A stretch of 64,000 nt of DNA. It comes from an uncultured Lachnospiraceae bacterium. Its GTDB lineage: Bacteria > Bacillota > Clostridia > Lachnospirales > Lachnospiraceae. Below are positions 52,880-61,119 of the stretch, one piece after another. The notes under the pieces were generated by a model. It saw only the letters and a list, made by a program, of their open reading frames with translations, did no database searches and had not been told where the DNA came from. Position numbers and translations under genes: made by a program. Location: contig CAMQTN010000005.1 in NCBI GenBank assembly GCA_947037115.1, positions 1 to 64,000 of the forward strand, read 5' to 3'. Every line of letters begins with the position of its first letter. The first letter of the stretch is position 1.

Positions 52880-52908
52880 TTGCAAAATTATGAGTTCCAT
52901 CATATAAT
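52880..52908 (+). promoter_or_regulatory. Promoter of tRNA-Thr
   Basis: TTGCAA (52880-52885) and a perfect TATAAT (52903-52908) are 17 bp apart, about 20 bases before the tRNA 5' end. Confidence 0.75.
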
Positions 52909-52928
52909 AGTCATTGTTGCAGGAACAT

Positions 52929-53001
52929 GCTGGAATAGCGCAGTCGGTAGCGCAACTGATTCGTAATCAGTAGGTCGAGGGTTCGAGTCCCTTTTCCAGC
53001 T
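52929..53001 (+). tRNA. tRNA-Thr (anticodon CGT)
   Basis: A 73-base cloverleaf: acceptor GCTGGAA/TTCCAGC, D arm GCGC AGTCGGTA GCGC, anticodon arm ACTGA-TTCGTAA-TCAGT with anticodon CGT reading ACG (Thr), T arm with TTCGAGT. CCA is not encoded. It is transcribed alone from the promoter at 52880 and ended by a hairpin at 53005-53035. Confidence 0.95.
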
Positions 53002-53004
53002 TGA

Positions 53005-53035
53005 CAAGGCTTCGCAAATGCGGAGTCTTTTTCTT
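53005..53035 (+). terminator. Terminator of tRNA-Thr
   Basis: GGCTTCGC (53008-53015) pairs with GCGGAGTC (53020-53027, two wobbles), followed by TTTTTCTTT. Confidence 0.8.
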
Positions 53036-53168
53036 TGTGCGCATCTGTAGAGCTGTAAAGCTGGCAGGAAATATGTGCCGTAACACGTCTGACAACAGGC
53101 ATGAAATGGACTGACTTAGTCAATCAATATTCTTTCTGCAATTTTCCGGGAATAAACACCACAATAAC

Positions 53169-53196
53169 TTGACATAATATTTTGACATGATACAAT
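53169..53196 (+). promoter_or_regulatory. Promoter of nrdDG
   Basis: TTGACA (53169-53174) and TACAAT (53191-53196) are 16 bp apart. The -10 lies inside the first NrdR-like box, which fits repression by NrdR. A second TTGACA at 53182 has no matching -10. Confidence 0.6.
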
Positions 53197-53239
53197 ATGT
53201 AGTACGCGCAACATGTAAATGACATACATTATGTAGTAT
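53190..53239 (+). promoter_or_regulatory. Two NrdR-like boxes upstream of nrdD
   Basis: ATACAATATGTAGTAC (53190-53205) and ATACATTATGTAGTAT (53224-53239) both resemble the NrdR consensus acaCwAtATaTwGtgt and lie 18 bp apart, between the promoter and nrdD. The usual gap is 15-16 bp, so the spacing is slightly long. NrdR is a repressor that senses ATP/dATP. The nrdR gene is not in the window. Confidence 0.7.
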
Positions 53240-53275
53240 ATTAGTATATCATAGAGAGTATGGGGGCAGCATTGA

Positions 53276-55438
53276 ATGAAGATTATCAAGAGAAGTGGTG
53301 TGGAGGTCAATTTTGATCTGAAAAAGATCATAGCGGCCATCAAAAAGGCGAACAACAGTGTCCAGGAGGAGGATCGTCTGTCAGAGGTGGAGATCGATGA
53401 GATTGCCTCTGTGGTGGCGGACCATTGCACGGAGATGAGAAGGGCTCCCAGCGTGGAGGAGATTCAGGATATGGTGGAGAACCAGCTTATGAAGTACCGG
53501 GCTTACACCATTTCCAGAAATTATATTACCTATCGGTATAAGAGAGCGCTTGTCCGTAAATCCAACTCTACGGATGAGCAGATATTAAGCCTTTTAGAGT
53601 GCAATAATGAGGAAGTAAAACAGGAGAATTCCAACAAGAATCCCACGGTAAACAGTGTGCAGAGGGATTATATGGCGGGGGAAGTAAGCAAGGATATCAC
53701 CAGGCGTTTTCTGCTTGCGCCTGATATTGTGGAGGCTCATGAGCAGGGAGTCATCCACTTTCATGACGCGGATTATTTTGCCCAGCATATGCACAACTGC
53801 TGTCTGGTGAATCTGGAGGATATGCTGCAAAACGGTACCGTGATCAGTGAAACTATGATTGACAGGCCCAGAAGTTTTTCCACGGCCTGCAATGTGGCGA
53901 CCCAGAGTATCGCGCAGATCGCAAGCTGCCAGTACGGCGGGCAGAGCATTACCCTTTCCCATCTGGCTCCTTTTGTGAATGTGAGCCGTGAGAAATTCCG
54001 CACAAAGGTGCGGGAGGAGATGGCGGAGATGGGCATTGACGTTACGCAGGAACAGATCAATGACATTGCAGAGCGGCGTGTGAAGGATGAGATCAGGCAG
54101 GGTGTACAGATTATCCAGTATCAGGTGATCACCCTTATGACCACCAATGGGCAGGCTCCTTTTATCACAGTGTTCATGTATATTGACGAAGTGCCGGAGG
54201 GACGTCTTCGGGACGATCTGGCGATGATCATAGAAGAGATGCTGAACCAGCGGATTCACGGTGTCAAGAACGAAAAGGGCGTTTATATCACCCCTGCTTT
54301 TCCGAAACTGATTTATGTTCTGGAGGAGGATAATATCCGCGAGGGCACGAAATACTGGTATCTGACAAAACTTGCGGCGGAGTGCACGGCGAAGCGGATG
54401 GTGCCGGATTATATTTCCGAAAAAATCATGAAGAAGTTAAAGGATGGCAACTGTTATACCTGTATGGGCTGCCGTTCCTTCCTAACCGTGTACTATGACG
54501 AGAATGACCGGCCCAAATTCTACGGCAGATTCAACCAGGGCGTAGTCACTTTGAATCTGGTGGATGCGGCCTGCTCTTCAGGGCGTAATATGGAGCGGTT
54601 CTGGCAGATCATGGATGAGAGGCTTGCACTCTGCAAACGGGCACTGATGGCACGGCATAACCGATTGAAAGGGACGCTCTCGGACGTGGCGCCGATCCTG
54701 TGGCAGAACGGGGCACTTGCAAGACTTAAGAAGGGAGAGAAAATCGACAGACTTCTCTATGACGGCTATTCTACCATATCGCTGGGCTATGCGGGGCTTT
54801 GTGAGTGCACAAGATATATGACGGGGAAGAGCCATACGGACCCAGAGGCAACACCCTTTGCCCTGAAGGTGATGCAGTATTTAAATAACGCGTGTCGCGA
54901 ATGGCGTGAGGAAACCAACATAGATTTCAGCCTTTATGGTACACCGCTTGAGTCCACCACCTATAAATTTGCAAAATGTCTACAGAAGCGCTTCGGTGTC
55001 ATCGAGGGCGTGACGGATAAAAACTATATCACAAACAGCTATCATGTGCATGTGACCGAGGAGATCAACGCCTTTGAGAAACTGAAATTTGAGGCGCAGT
55101 TTCAGGAGCTTTCTCCGGGCGGCGCGATCAGTTATGTGGAAGTGCCTAATATGGAAAATAATCTGGATGCGGTGCTCTCAGTGATGCAGTATATTTATGA
55201 CAATATTATGTATGCAGAATTAAATACAAAGAGTGATTACTGTCAGGCGTGCGATTACCATGGGGAGATTCAGATCGTGGAGGATAAGGATGGCAAACTG
55301 ATCTGGAAATGTCCGAATTGCGGTAATACAGATCAGGATAAAATGAATGTTGCCAGACGTACCTGCGGCTATATCGGGACCCAGTTCTGGAATCAGGGCC
55401 GCACGCAGGAGATTAAGGAGAGAGTAATGCATCTATGA
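53276..55438 (+). CDS. nrdD: Anaerobic ribonucleoside-triphosphate reductase
   Basis: NrdD reduces NTPs to dNTPs by a glycyl radical without oxygen. The 720-residue protein begins with an ATP-cone allosteric domain (about 1-95, IIKRSGVEVNFDLKKI), then the 10-stranded barrel with HDADYF, NCCLVNLEDML, and NGQAPF segments; the Zn site CQACDYHG ... CPNCG is near 665-685; the radical Gly lies at about 698 in RRTCGYIGTQFWNQG. All expected parts are intact. Its end overlaps nrdG by ATGA. It indicates growth without oxygen. Confidence 0.97.
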   Translation: MKIIKRSGVEVNFDLKKIIAAIKKANNSVQEEDRLSEVEIDEIASVVADHCTEMRRAPSVEEIQDMVENQLMKYRAYTISRNYITYRYKRALVRKSNSTDEQILSLLECNNEEVKQENSNKNPTVNSVQRDYMAGEVSKDITRRFLLAPDIVEAHEQGVIHFHDADYFAQHMHNCCLVNLEDMLQNGTVISETMIDRPRSFSTACNVATQSIAQIASCQYGGQSITLSHLAPFVNVSREKFRTKVREEMAEMGIDVTQEQINDIAERRVKDEIRQGVQIIQYQVITLMTTNGQAPFITVFMYIDEVPEGRLRDDLAMIIEEMLNQRIHGVKNEKGVYITPAFPKLIYVLEEDNIREGTKYWYLTKLAAECTAKRMVPDYISEKIMKKLKDGNCYTCMGCRSFLTVYYDENDRPKFYGRFNQGVVTLNLVDAACSSGRNMERFWQIMDERLALCKRALMARHNRLKGTLSDVAPILWQNGALARLKKGEKIDRLLYDGYSTISLGYAGLCECTRYMTGKSHTDPEATPFALKVMQYLNNACREWREETNIDFSLYGTPLESTTYKFAKCLQKRFGVIEGVTDKNYITNSYHVHVTEEINAFEKLKFEAQFQELSPGGAISYVEVPNMENNLDAVLSVMQYIYDNIMYAELNTKSDYCQACDYHGEIQIVEDKDGKLIWKCPNCGNTDQDKMNVARRTCGYIGTQFWNQGRTQEIKERVMHL

Positions 55439-55962
55439 ATTATTCAGTGATTAAAAACTGCGATATCGCCAATGGACCCGGTGTGCGGGTGACTCTCTTC
55501 GTCAGCGGCTGTATGCACCATTGTGAGGGCTGCTTCAATCCGGAGACATGGGATTTTCAGTATGGGGAACCTTTTACGGAAAAGACCGCTGACAAAATGC
55601 TTGCTATGCTTGCGCCGGATTATATTGAGGGACTTACCCTGCTCGGGGGAGAACCTCTTGAGCCGGTGAACAGACAGGCGCTTTTGCCGCTTTTGCGGGC
55701 GGTAAAGGAAAGATATCCCACAAAAAATATCTGGTGTTATACCGGGTATCTCTTTGAGAGGGATGTTTTGGGGACATTCTGTACACAGTGGGCAGGGATG
55801 AAGGAGTTCTTGTCTTATCTCGATGTGATTGTAGACGGTAAATTTATACTGGCGCAGAAGGACATCAGCCTACAGTTTCGGGGTTCCGCCAATCAGCGTA
55901 TCATTCTGGTGCAGGCGTCTTTGGAGAAAGGCCAGACGGTGTTATGGGAATCGGAATATTAG
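55435..55962 (+). CDS. nrdG: Anaerobic RNR-activating radical SAM protein
   Basis: NrdG uses SAM and a [4Fe-4S] cluster to make the glycyl radical in NrdD. The 175-residue protein has the cluster motif C26-x3-C30-x2-C33 in SGCMHHCEGCFN, GVRVTLFVSG before it, LTLLGGEPLEP and the IWCYTGYLFE segment. It is slightly larger than the E. coli protein (154). The start overlaps the nrdD stop, so translation is coupled. A two-way terminator separates it from the convergent ABC genes. Confidence 0.96.
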   Translation: MNYSVIKNCDIANGPGVRVTLFVSGCMHHCEGCFNPETWDFQYGEPFTEKTADKMLAMLAPDYIEGLTLLGGEPLEPVNRQALLPLLRAVKERYPTKNIWCYTGYLFERDVLGTFCTQWAGMKEFLSYLDVIVDGKFILAQKDISLQFRGSANQRIILVQASLEKGQTVLWESEY

Positions 55963-55999
55963 AATAGTGTGTGTTATTATAATGCCGCTGAACAGGGAG

Positions 56000-56026
56000 T
56001 CGAGCAGGGAAAATTTCCCTGCTCGA
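56000..56026. terminator. Bidirectional terminator between nrdG and the ABC permease gene
   Basis: A 27-base palindrome: TCGAGCAGGGAAA and its complement TTTCCCTGCTCGA with one base between. T-rich sequence follows on the plus side. It sits between two convergent genes. Confidence 0.75.
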
Positions 56027-56027
56027 T

Positions 56028-56849
56028 TTAATATTGTTTCTTATAATAATGTTCCGCACTCTGGATCAGCTTGTAAAACACCATGGCGATGGCGCAGAGG
56101 ATGATGATGGAGGTGATTACCATATTGAGCTGGAAAACCTGGGAACCATAAATGATCAGATACCCGAGTCCCCGCCTTGCGGCCAGAAATTCACCGATGA
56201 TGACACCAACCAGAGACAGTCCGATGTTGACCTTCATGCTGCTTAAAATGAGAGGCACGGAGCTTGGCAGGATGACTTTCACAAGGGCATCCTTTCGGCT
56301 GCCGCCCAAGGTATAGATCAGTTTGCACATTTCCGGATCTACCTGACAGAAACCTGTGTAAAGACTTATGATGGAGCCGAAGACTGCAACGGAGATACCT
56401 GCCACGATGATGGTGTTTGATCCGGTACCCAGCCATACGATGAGCAGGGGGGCGAGGGCGGATTTGGGAAGCGCATTCAGGACGACAAGGTAAGGTTCCA
56501 GAATTTCTGAGAGACTGTTTTGATACCAGAGAAGCGTGGCGGCGGCAAGGCTTAACACGGTGACAAGAATAAAACTTGTGATTGTCTCAAACAGGGTGAT
56601 GCCGGTGTGGGTAAAGAAGGAACCGTCTGCAAGCATTTGGCCCAGATATTTTATAATACCAGATGGGCTGCTGAAAAAAAAGCTGTCGATCCAGGCGAGT
56701 CCGGAAGCGGTCTCCCAGAAGCCGAGAAAGAGGAAAAGGAGTAAAAATCTTCCCAAAGTGATTCGGTGGTGATGCCTGTGGTGGGCACGCAGGAAATTTT
56801 CCTGACGCACGGAGACAGGCGGCGATTTCTTAGTCGATTGGTCTGCCAT
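56028..56849 (-). CDS. ABC transporter permease (SsuC/TauC type)
   Basis: The 273-residue integral membrane subunit belongs to the SsuC/TauC/ThiX-like permeases: six or so helices, an N-terminal His-rich cytoplasmic stretch (HHRHHHR, about 23-29), and the coupling EAA-type loop FGSIISLYTGFCQVDPEMCKLIYTLGGSRKDAL with ILPSSVPLIL. Such systems import sulfonates, nitrate, bicarbonate or thiamine-precursor-like molecules. It overlaps the ATPase gene upstream by 20 bases, so they are one operon. A substrate-binding protein, normally part of the system, is not adjacent, so the substrate cannot be assigned. Confidence 0.92.
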   Translation of the reverse strand: MADQSTKKSPPVSVRQENFLRAHHRHHHRITLGRFLLLFLFLGFWETASGLAWIDSFFFSSPSGIIKYLGQMLADGSFFTHTGITLFETITSFILVTVLSLAAATLLWYQNSLSEILEPYLVVLNALPKSALAPLLIVWLGTGSNTIIVAGISVAVFGSIISLYTGFCQVDPEMCKLIYTLGGSRKDALVKVILPSSVPLILSSMKVNIGLSLVGVIIGEFLAARRGLGYLIIYGSQVFQLNMVITSIIILCAIAMVFYKLIQSAEHYYKKQY

Positions 56850-57618
56850 CTGTCAATACCTCCCATAGTTGATTAAAATATTCCTGATATGCGGGGGTGG
56901 CCCGGATTGCAAGCGGGTCTTCCCGGTTGATCTCATAGAGGATTGACATCTCCTGTTTTACACTGGCAGGACGCCGGGAGAGAACGATTACATGGTCTGC
57001 CAGTGTGATTGCCTCAGAGAGATCATGGGTGATGAGAAGAGCGGTTTTTCCTGTTTTTCGGATAATTGATGCGATGTCCGCAGAGACGGAGAGCCGTGTC
57101 TGAAAGTCCAGAGCACTGAAAGGTTCATCGAGAAGAAGGAGATCAGGGTGGATCGCCATGGTACGGATCAGTGCTGCGCGCTGGCGCATACCGCCGGAGA
57201 GTTCGGAGGGTTTTTTGTCTTTGAAGCCGTAGAGACCATAATCGTCCAAAAGCTTCAGGACATAATCCGTATTTTCCGCTGTGAGACTGTGGGTGAGTTC
57301 CAGTCCAAGAATCACATTCTGATAGACTGTGCGCCATTCAAAGAGATGGTCTCTTTGAAGCATATAGCCGATTCTCAGGGCGGAGTCCGCGCAGTAGTCT
57401 TTGGAGGATAGTCCCCGGTAGAGGATTTCACCGTCCTCCGGGGGAAGCAGTCCTGCAATGAGGGAAAGAAGCGTGGATTTTCCGCAGCCGCTGGGGCCGA
57501 CGACCGCGGCGAAGCTTCCCTCCGAAATCTGCAGGCTGATGTGTGAAAGAGCGGGGGTTTCTCCCTTCAAATTGTGATAGGAGTAGGAAACATCCCGCAG
57601 AGATAGTATTGGCTGCAT
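56830..57618 (-). CDS. ABC transporter ATP-binding protein (SsuB/TauB type)
   Basis: The 262-residue ATPase has Walker A GPSGCGKST (41-49), Q-loop MLQRDHLF, signature LSGGMRQR, Walker B LLLLDEPFSALD and the switch His in LLITHDLSEA. It powers the neighbouring permease. SD AAGGAG lies before the ATG, and a possible -10 (TATAAT, 57642-57637 on the minus strand) lies about 20 bases upstream of the start. A C-terminal stretch of about 50 residues after the switch region is normal for the type. Confidence 0.94.
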   Translation of the reverse strand: MQPILSLRDVSYSYHNLKGETPALSHISLQISEGSFAAVVGPSGCGKSTLLSLIAGLLPPEDGEILYRGLSSKDYCADSALRIGYMLQRDHLFEWRTVYQNVILGLELTHSLTAENTDYVLKLLDDYGLYGFKDKKPSELSGGMRQRAALIRTMAIHPDLLLLDEPFSALDFQTRLSVSADIASIIRKTGKTALLITHDLSEAITLADHVIVLSRRPASVKQEMSILYEINREDPLAIRATPAYQEYFNQLWEVLTDGRPID

Positions 57619-57680
57619 AGAAAATCACTCCTTATGATTATAGAATATTTTATGACAGGGAAGAAAATATGTGTTTTGAT

Positions 57681-57709
57681 TGAAAAGAAATCCATTTTAT
57701 GGTATCATC
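57681..57709 (+). promoter_or_regulatory. Promoter of argH
   Basis: TTGAAA (57681-57686) and TATCAT (57704-57709) are 17 bp apart, about 35 bases before the argH start. Confidence 0.55.
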
Positions 57710-57744
57710 AAATTCAGATTTAATTAACTATGGAGGTTTTTGCT

Positions 57745-59178
57745 ATGGCACAGTTGTGGGGCGGCCGTTTTACCAAAGAAACGGATCAGCTTGTATATAA
57801 CTTTAACGCCTCCATCTCCTTTGATCAGAAGTTCCTGAAACAGGATATTGAGGGCAGCATTGCCCATGTGGTTATGCTGGCGAAACAGGGGATACTGACG
57901 AAGGAGGAGAAGGATGCGATTTTAAAGGGGCTTACCGGAATCCGGGAGGACGTGGAGAACGGTAAACTTTCGATTACGGAAGAGTACGAGGACATTCACA
58001 GCTTCGTGGAGGCCAATCTGATCGAGCGGATCGGGGACGCAGGCAAGAAGCTGCACACGGGCAGGAGCCGGAACGATCAGGTGGCGCTTGACATGCGGCT
58101 CTATATAAGGATGGAAGTGCTTTCTGTGGATGAGTTGTTAAAAGAGCTTTTATCGACGCTTTTAAAAATCATGGAAGACAATGTTGAAACCTTTATGCCG
58201 GGCTTTACCCATCTGCAAAAGGCCCAGCCGGTGACACTGGCGCATCATACAGGCGCCTATTTTGAGATGTTTAAGAGAGACAGGTCGCGGCTTAAGGATA
58301 TTTTTTACCGTATGAATTACTGCCCGCTTGGGGCAGGAGCGCTTGCGGGAACCACCTATCCCCTTGACAGGAATTACACGGCGTCCCTTCTCGGTTTTGA
58401 GGGGCCCACGCTCAACAGCATGGATTCCGTGTCGGACAGGGATTATGTGATAGAGTTTTTGTCCGCGCTTTCCACGATTATGATGCATTTAAGCCGTTTC
58501 TGCGAGGAGATCATCATCTGGAATTCCAACGAGTACAGGTTTGTGGAGATTGATGACGCTTACTCTACCGGAAGCAGCATTATGCCCCAGAAGAAGAATC
58601 CGGATATTGCGGAGCTGGTGCGCGGAAAGACAGGGCGGGTCTACGGCGCGCTTGTGTCGATGCTTACGACCATGAAGGGAATCCCGCTTGCCTACAATAA
58701 GGATATGCAGGAGGACAAGGAACTGACCTTTGATGCCATTGACACAGTGAAAGGCTGTCTGGCACTGTTTGAGGGTATGGTCAGAACGATGAAGTTTAAC
58801 CGGGACGCGATGGAAAAGAGCGCCATGATGGGCTTCACCAACGCCACGGATGCGGCGGATTATCTGGTTGGAAAAGGTGTGCCTTTTCGGGATGCCCATA
58901 GTATTATCGGAAGGCTGGTACTGCATTGCATTGACAAAAAGTGCAGCATAGAGGAGCTTTCCATAGAGGAGCTTAAGGAACTGAGTCCTGTTTTTGAGGA
59001 GGATGTTTATGATGCGGTCAGTTTGAAGACCTGTGTGGAGAAACGGCTCACACTGGGGGCGCCGGGACCGAAAGTTATGCGAGAGGTGATTGCAAGGCAG
59101 AAGGAATATCTTTCTAAGAACTGGCAGGACGAGGAAGACTTGTTCGGCGGCAGGGTGAATGATAAAAAGTTACAGTAA
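57745..59178 (+). CDS. argH: Argininosuccinate lyase
   Basis: ArgH splits argininosuccinate into arginine and fumarate. The 477-residue protein has the N-terminal LWGGRFTKETDQLVYNFNASISFD (in parts), HTGRSRNDQVALD, THLQKAQPVTLAHH with the catalytic His, and the superfamily signature GSSIMPQKKNPD. I start at ATG 57745 after TGGAGG; an ATG at 57730 overlaps this SD. ArgG is not adjacent. Asd follows after 24 bases, so they may share a transcript. Confidence 0.97.
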   Translation: MAQLWGGRFTKETDQLVYNFNASISFDQKFLKQDIEGSIAHVVMLAKQGILTKEEKDAILKGLTGIREDVENGKLSITEEYEDIHSFVEANLIERIGDAGKKLHTGRSRNDQVALDMRLYIRMEVLSVDELLKELLSTLLKIMEDNVETFMPGFTHLQKAQPVTLAHHTGAYFEMFKRDRSRLKDIFYRMNYCPLGAGALAGTTYPLDRNYTASLLGFEGPTLNSMDSVSDRDYVIEFLSALSTIMMHLSRFCEEIIIWNSNEYRFVEIDDAYSTGSSIMPQKKNPDIAELVRGKTGRVYGALVSMLTTMKGIPLAYNKDMQEDKELTFDAIDTVKGCLALFEGMVRTMKFNRDAMEKSAMMGFTNATDAADYLVGKGVPFRDAHSIIGRLVLHCIDKKCSIEELSIEELKELSPVFEEDVYDAVSLKTCVEKRLTLGAPGPKVMREVIARQKEYLSKNWQDEEDLFGGRVNDKKLQ

Positions 59179-59202
59179 TTGAGGAGAAGCGAGGAGAGAA
59201 GA

Positions 59203-60288
59203 ATGGACGAAAAATTAAAAGCAGGTATTTTGGGCGGCACCGGTATGGTGGGACAGCGTTTTATCGCTCTGTTGGAAAATCACCCCTGGTTTGAGGTTAC
59301 CACAATTGCGGCGAGCCCCAGATCGGCGGGCAAGACCTATCAGGAGGCAGTGGGTGACAGATGGAAGATGGATACGCCCATGCCGGAGGCGGTTAAAAAC
59401 ATAATTGTTAAAAATGTGAATGAAGTTGACAAGGTGGCAGCGGAAGTGGATTTTGTATTCTCCGCAGTGGATATGACAAAGGACGAGATTAAGAAGATTG
59501 AGGAGGAGTACGCGAAGACGGAGACTCCCGTGGTTTCCAACAACAGCGCCCACCGCTGGACGCCTGATGTGCCCATGGTGGTGCCGGAGATCAATCCGGA
59601 GCATTTTGATGTGATCGAGGATCAGAGGAAAAGACTTGGCACGAAACGGGGTTTTATCGCTGTGAAACCGAATTGCTCGATTCAGAGTTATGCGCCGGTA
59701 CTCACAGCATGGAAGGAGTTTGAGCCTTACGAAGTGGTGGCCACCACTTATCAGGCGATCTCCGGTGCGGGAAAGACTTTTAAGGACTGGCCGGAGATGG
59801 TGGAAAATGTGATACCTTACATTGGCGGTGAGGAGGAAAAGAGCGAGAAGGAGCCTCTCAGGATTTGGGGCAGGGTGGAGAATGGAGAGATCGTTCCGGC
59901 CGAGGGCCCGGTGATCACCTGTCAGTGCATCCGAGTCCCGGTTCTGAACGGGCATACGGCGGCCGTGTTTGTGAAGTTCAGGAAAAAGCCCACCAAAGAA
60001 CAGTTGGTGGAAAAGCTGCTGAACTTTAAAGGACTGCCGCAGGAGCTGCAGCTTCCCAGCGCACCCAGGCAGTTTATTCAGGTGATGGAGGAGGACAATC
60101 GTCCTCAGGTGAAGCTGGATGTGGACTATGAGAATGGTATGGGTATCAGTGTGGGGCGGATCCGTGAGGACAGCGTTTACGACTGGAAATTCGTTGGCCT
60201 TTCCCATAATACCGTGCGCGGGGCGGCAGGGGGTGCTGTGCTGTGCGCGGAGACTTTGAAAGCAAAGGGGTATATTACAAAAAAGTAA
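59203..60288 (+). CDS. asd: Aspartate-semialdehyde dehydrogenase
   Basis: Asd reduces aspartyl-phosphate to the semialdehyde for Lys, Thr, Met and cell-wall precursor synthesis. The 361-residue protein has GILGGTGMVGQRFIALL, the active-site Cys in KPNCSIQSYAPVL, a YQAISGAGK segment and a catalytic His in NGHTAAVFVKF. The long insertions and length match the archaeal/fungal-type Asd and not the E. coli-type. ATG 59203 follows GAGGAGAG; the ATG-less extension to 59179 is rejected. Confidence 0.94.
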   Translation: MDEKLKAGILGGTGMVGQRFIALLENHPWFEVTTIAASPRSAGKTYQEAVGDRWKMDTPMPEAVKNIIVKNVNEVDKVAAEVDFVFSAVDMTKDEIKKIEEEYAKTETPVVSNNSAHRWTPDVPMVVPEINPEHFDVIEDQRKRLGTKRGFIAVKPNCSIQSYAPVLTAWKEFEPYEVVATTYQAISGAGKTFKDWPEMVENVIPYIGGEEEKSEKEPLRIWGRVENGEIVPAEGPVITCQCIRVPVLNGHTAAVFVKFRKKPTKEQLVEKLLNFKGLPQELQLPSAPRQFIQVMEEDNRPQVKLDVDYENGMGISVGRIREDSVYDWKFVGLSHNTVRGAAGGAVLCAETLKAKGYITKK

Positions 60289-60357
60289 ACGGGATAAGAG
60301 TATAAAGGATAAAATACAGGGGGAGACGCCGTCAGAGGGGAACGGCGTAAGGATATT

Positions 60358-61119
60358 GTGGCGGATACGAATGGAATAGAGAAGGGGAACGGGACACAGC
60401 TGATTGCGGAGGAATATCAGCGGCTTCGTGACGACGAAAAGATGTTCCGTCTGCTGTGCGAGACGTCAAACAGTGCGTTTATTTATTATAATTATAAGGA
60501 GGACAGGGTCAGGACTCTGGCAAACTGGGATCATTTTTTTGATTTTCCCATTTCGGATATGAAAGATCTTTCCAGACTTTATGAAAGTGTGGAGGAACAG
60601 TATGCGATTCCGTTCAGAGAAGGACTGTTTATCGAGAAGCAGAACCGGGAGAGACAGAGTTTCGAGGTTCGGCTGAAAGAGAGCCACATTTTTGTAGAGG
60701 TTGAAGTGAACATCGTATATGATGATGGAAAGCCCACGGATAAAATTATCCGGTTCAAGGATGTGACAAAGCTGAATGCCCAGAAGGATGAGCTTGCTTA
60801 TATGGCCTACTATGATATGTTGACGGGGCTGTATAACCGCAATTACTTTGTGAGACTGCTGGGGGAGTTCCTTCGGCTGGCGGACAGGGAGAGGCGCAAG
60901 GTCGCGGTGATGTTTGTTGATTTTGATGATTTCCGCAGAGTCAACGACGGTATGGGACTTATTGCGGGAGACGAGCTCGTACAGCTTTTTGGACAGTATT
61001 TGTTTGATCTGATGAGCGATTATGTGGTGATTTCCCATTTCAGTACGGATATTTACTGTATTGCAATTTATGATCCCCTGCGGCGCCAGAAGTGTGGAGA
61101 CGATCTATCAGGTGATTAA
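60358..61119 (+). CDS. GGDEF/EAL signalling protein, N-terminal part (frameshifted)
   Basis: This reading frame encodes an N-terminal PAS-like domain (about 15-135, with SNSAFIYYNYKEDRV) and most of a GGDEF domain (about 145-238: DELAYMAYYDMLTGLYNRNYF, VAVMFVDFDDFRRVND, GDELVQLFGQYL). At the GGDEF signature it reads FSTDIY, so the cyclase motif is lost. Then the frame ends in LRRQKCGDDLSGD, unlike the family. The expected continuation is in the +1 frame from 61079 on; one extra C in CCCC (61075-61078) explains it. Start GTG 60358 has AAGG upstream. A disabling mutation, sequencing error or rare +1 slip are all possible. Confidence 0.75.
   Translation: MADTNGIEKGNGTQLIAEEYQRLRDDEKMFRLLCETSNSAFIYYNYKEDRVRTLANWDHFFDFPISDMKDLSRLYESVEEQYAIPFREGLFIEKQNRERQSFEVRLKESHIFVEVEVNIVYDDGKPTDKIIRFKDVTKLNAQKDELAYMAYYDMLTGLYNRNYFVRLLGEFLRLADRERRKVAVMFVDFDDFRRVNDGMGLIAGDELVQLFGQYLFDLMSDYVVISHFSTDIYCIAIYDPLRRQKCGDDLSGD

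Noticed and set aside
53182..53187. The second TTGACA upstream of nrdD as an alternative -35
   Set aside because: No acceptable -10 lies 16-18 bp downstream (around 53204-53210 the sequence is ACGCGC), while the first TTGACA has TACAAT at 16 bp.
60289..60357. A c-di-GMP riboswitch upstream of the GGDEF/EAL gene
   Set aside because: Only a simple 7-bp hairpin (ACGCCGT/ACGGCGT) lies before the start; the conserved GEMM core is not seen and the space is too small.
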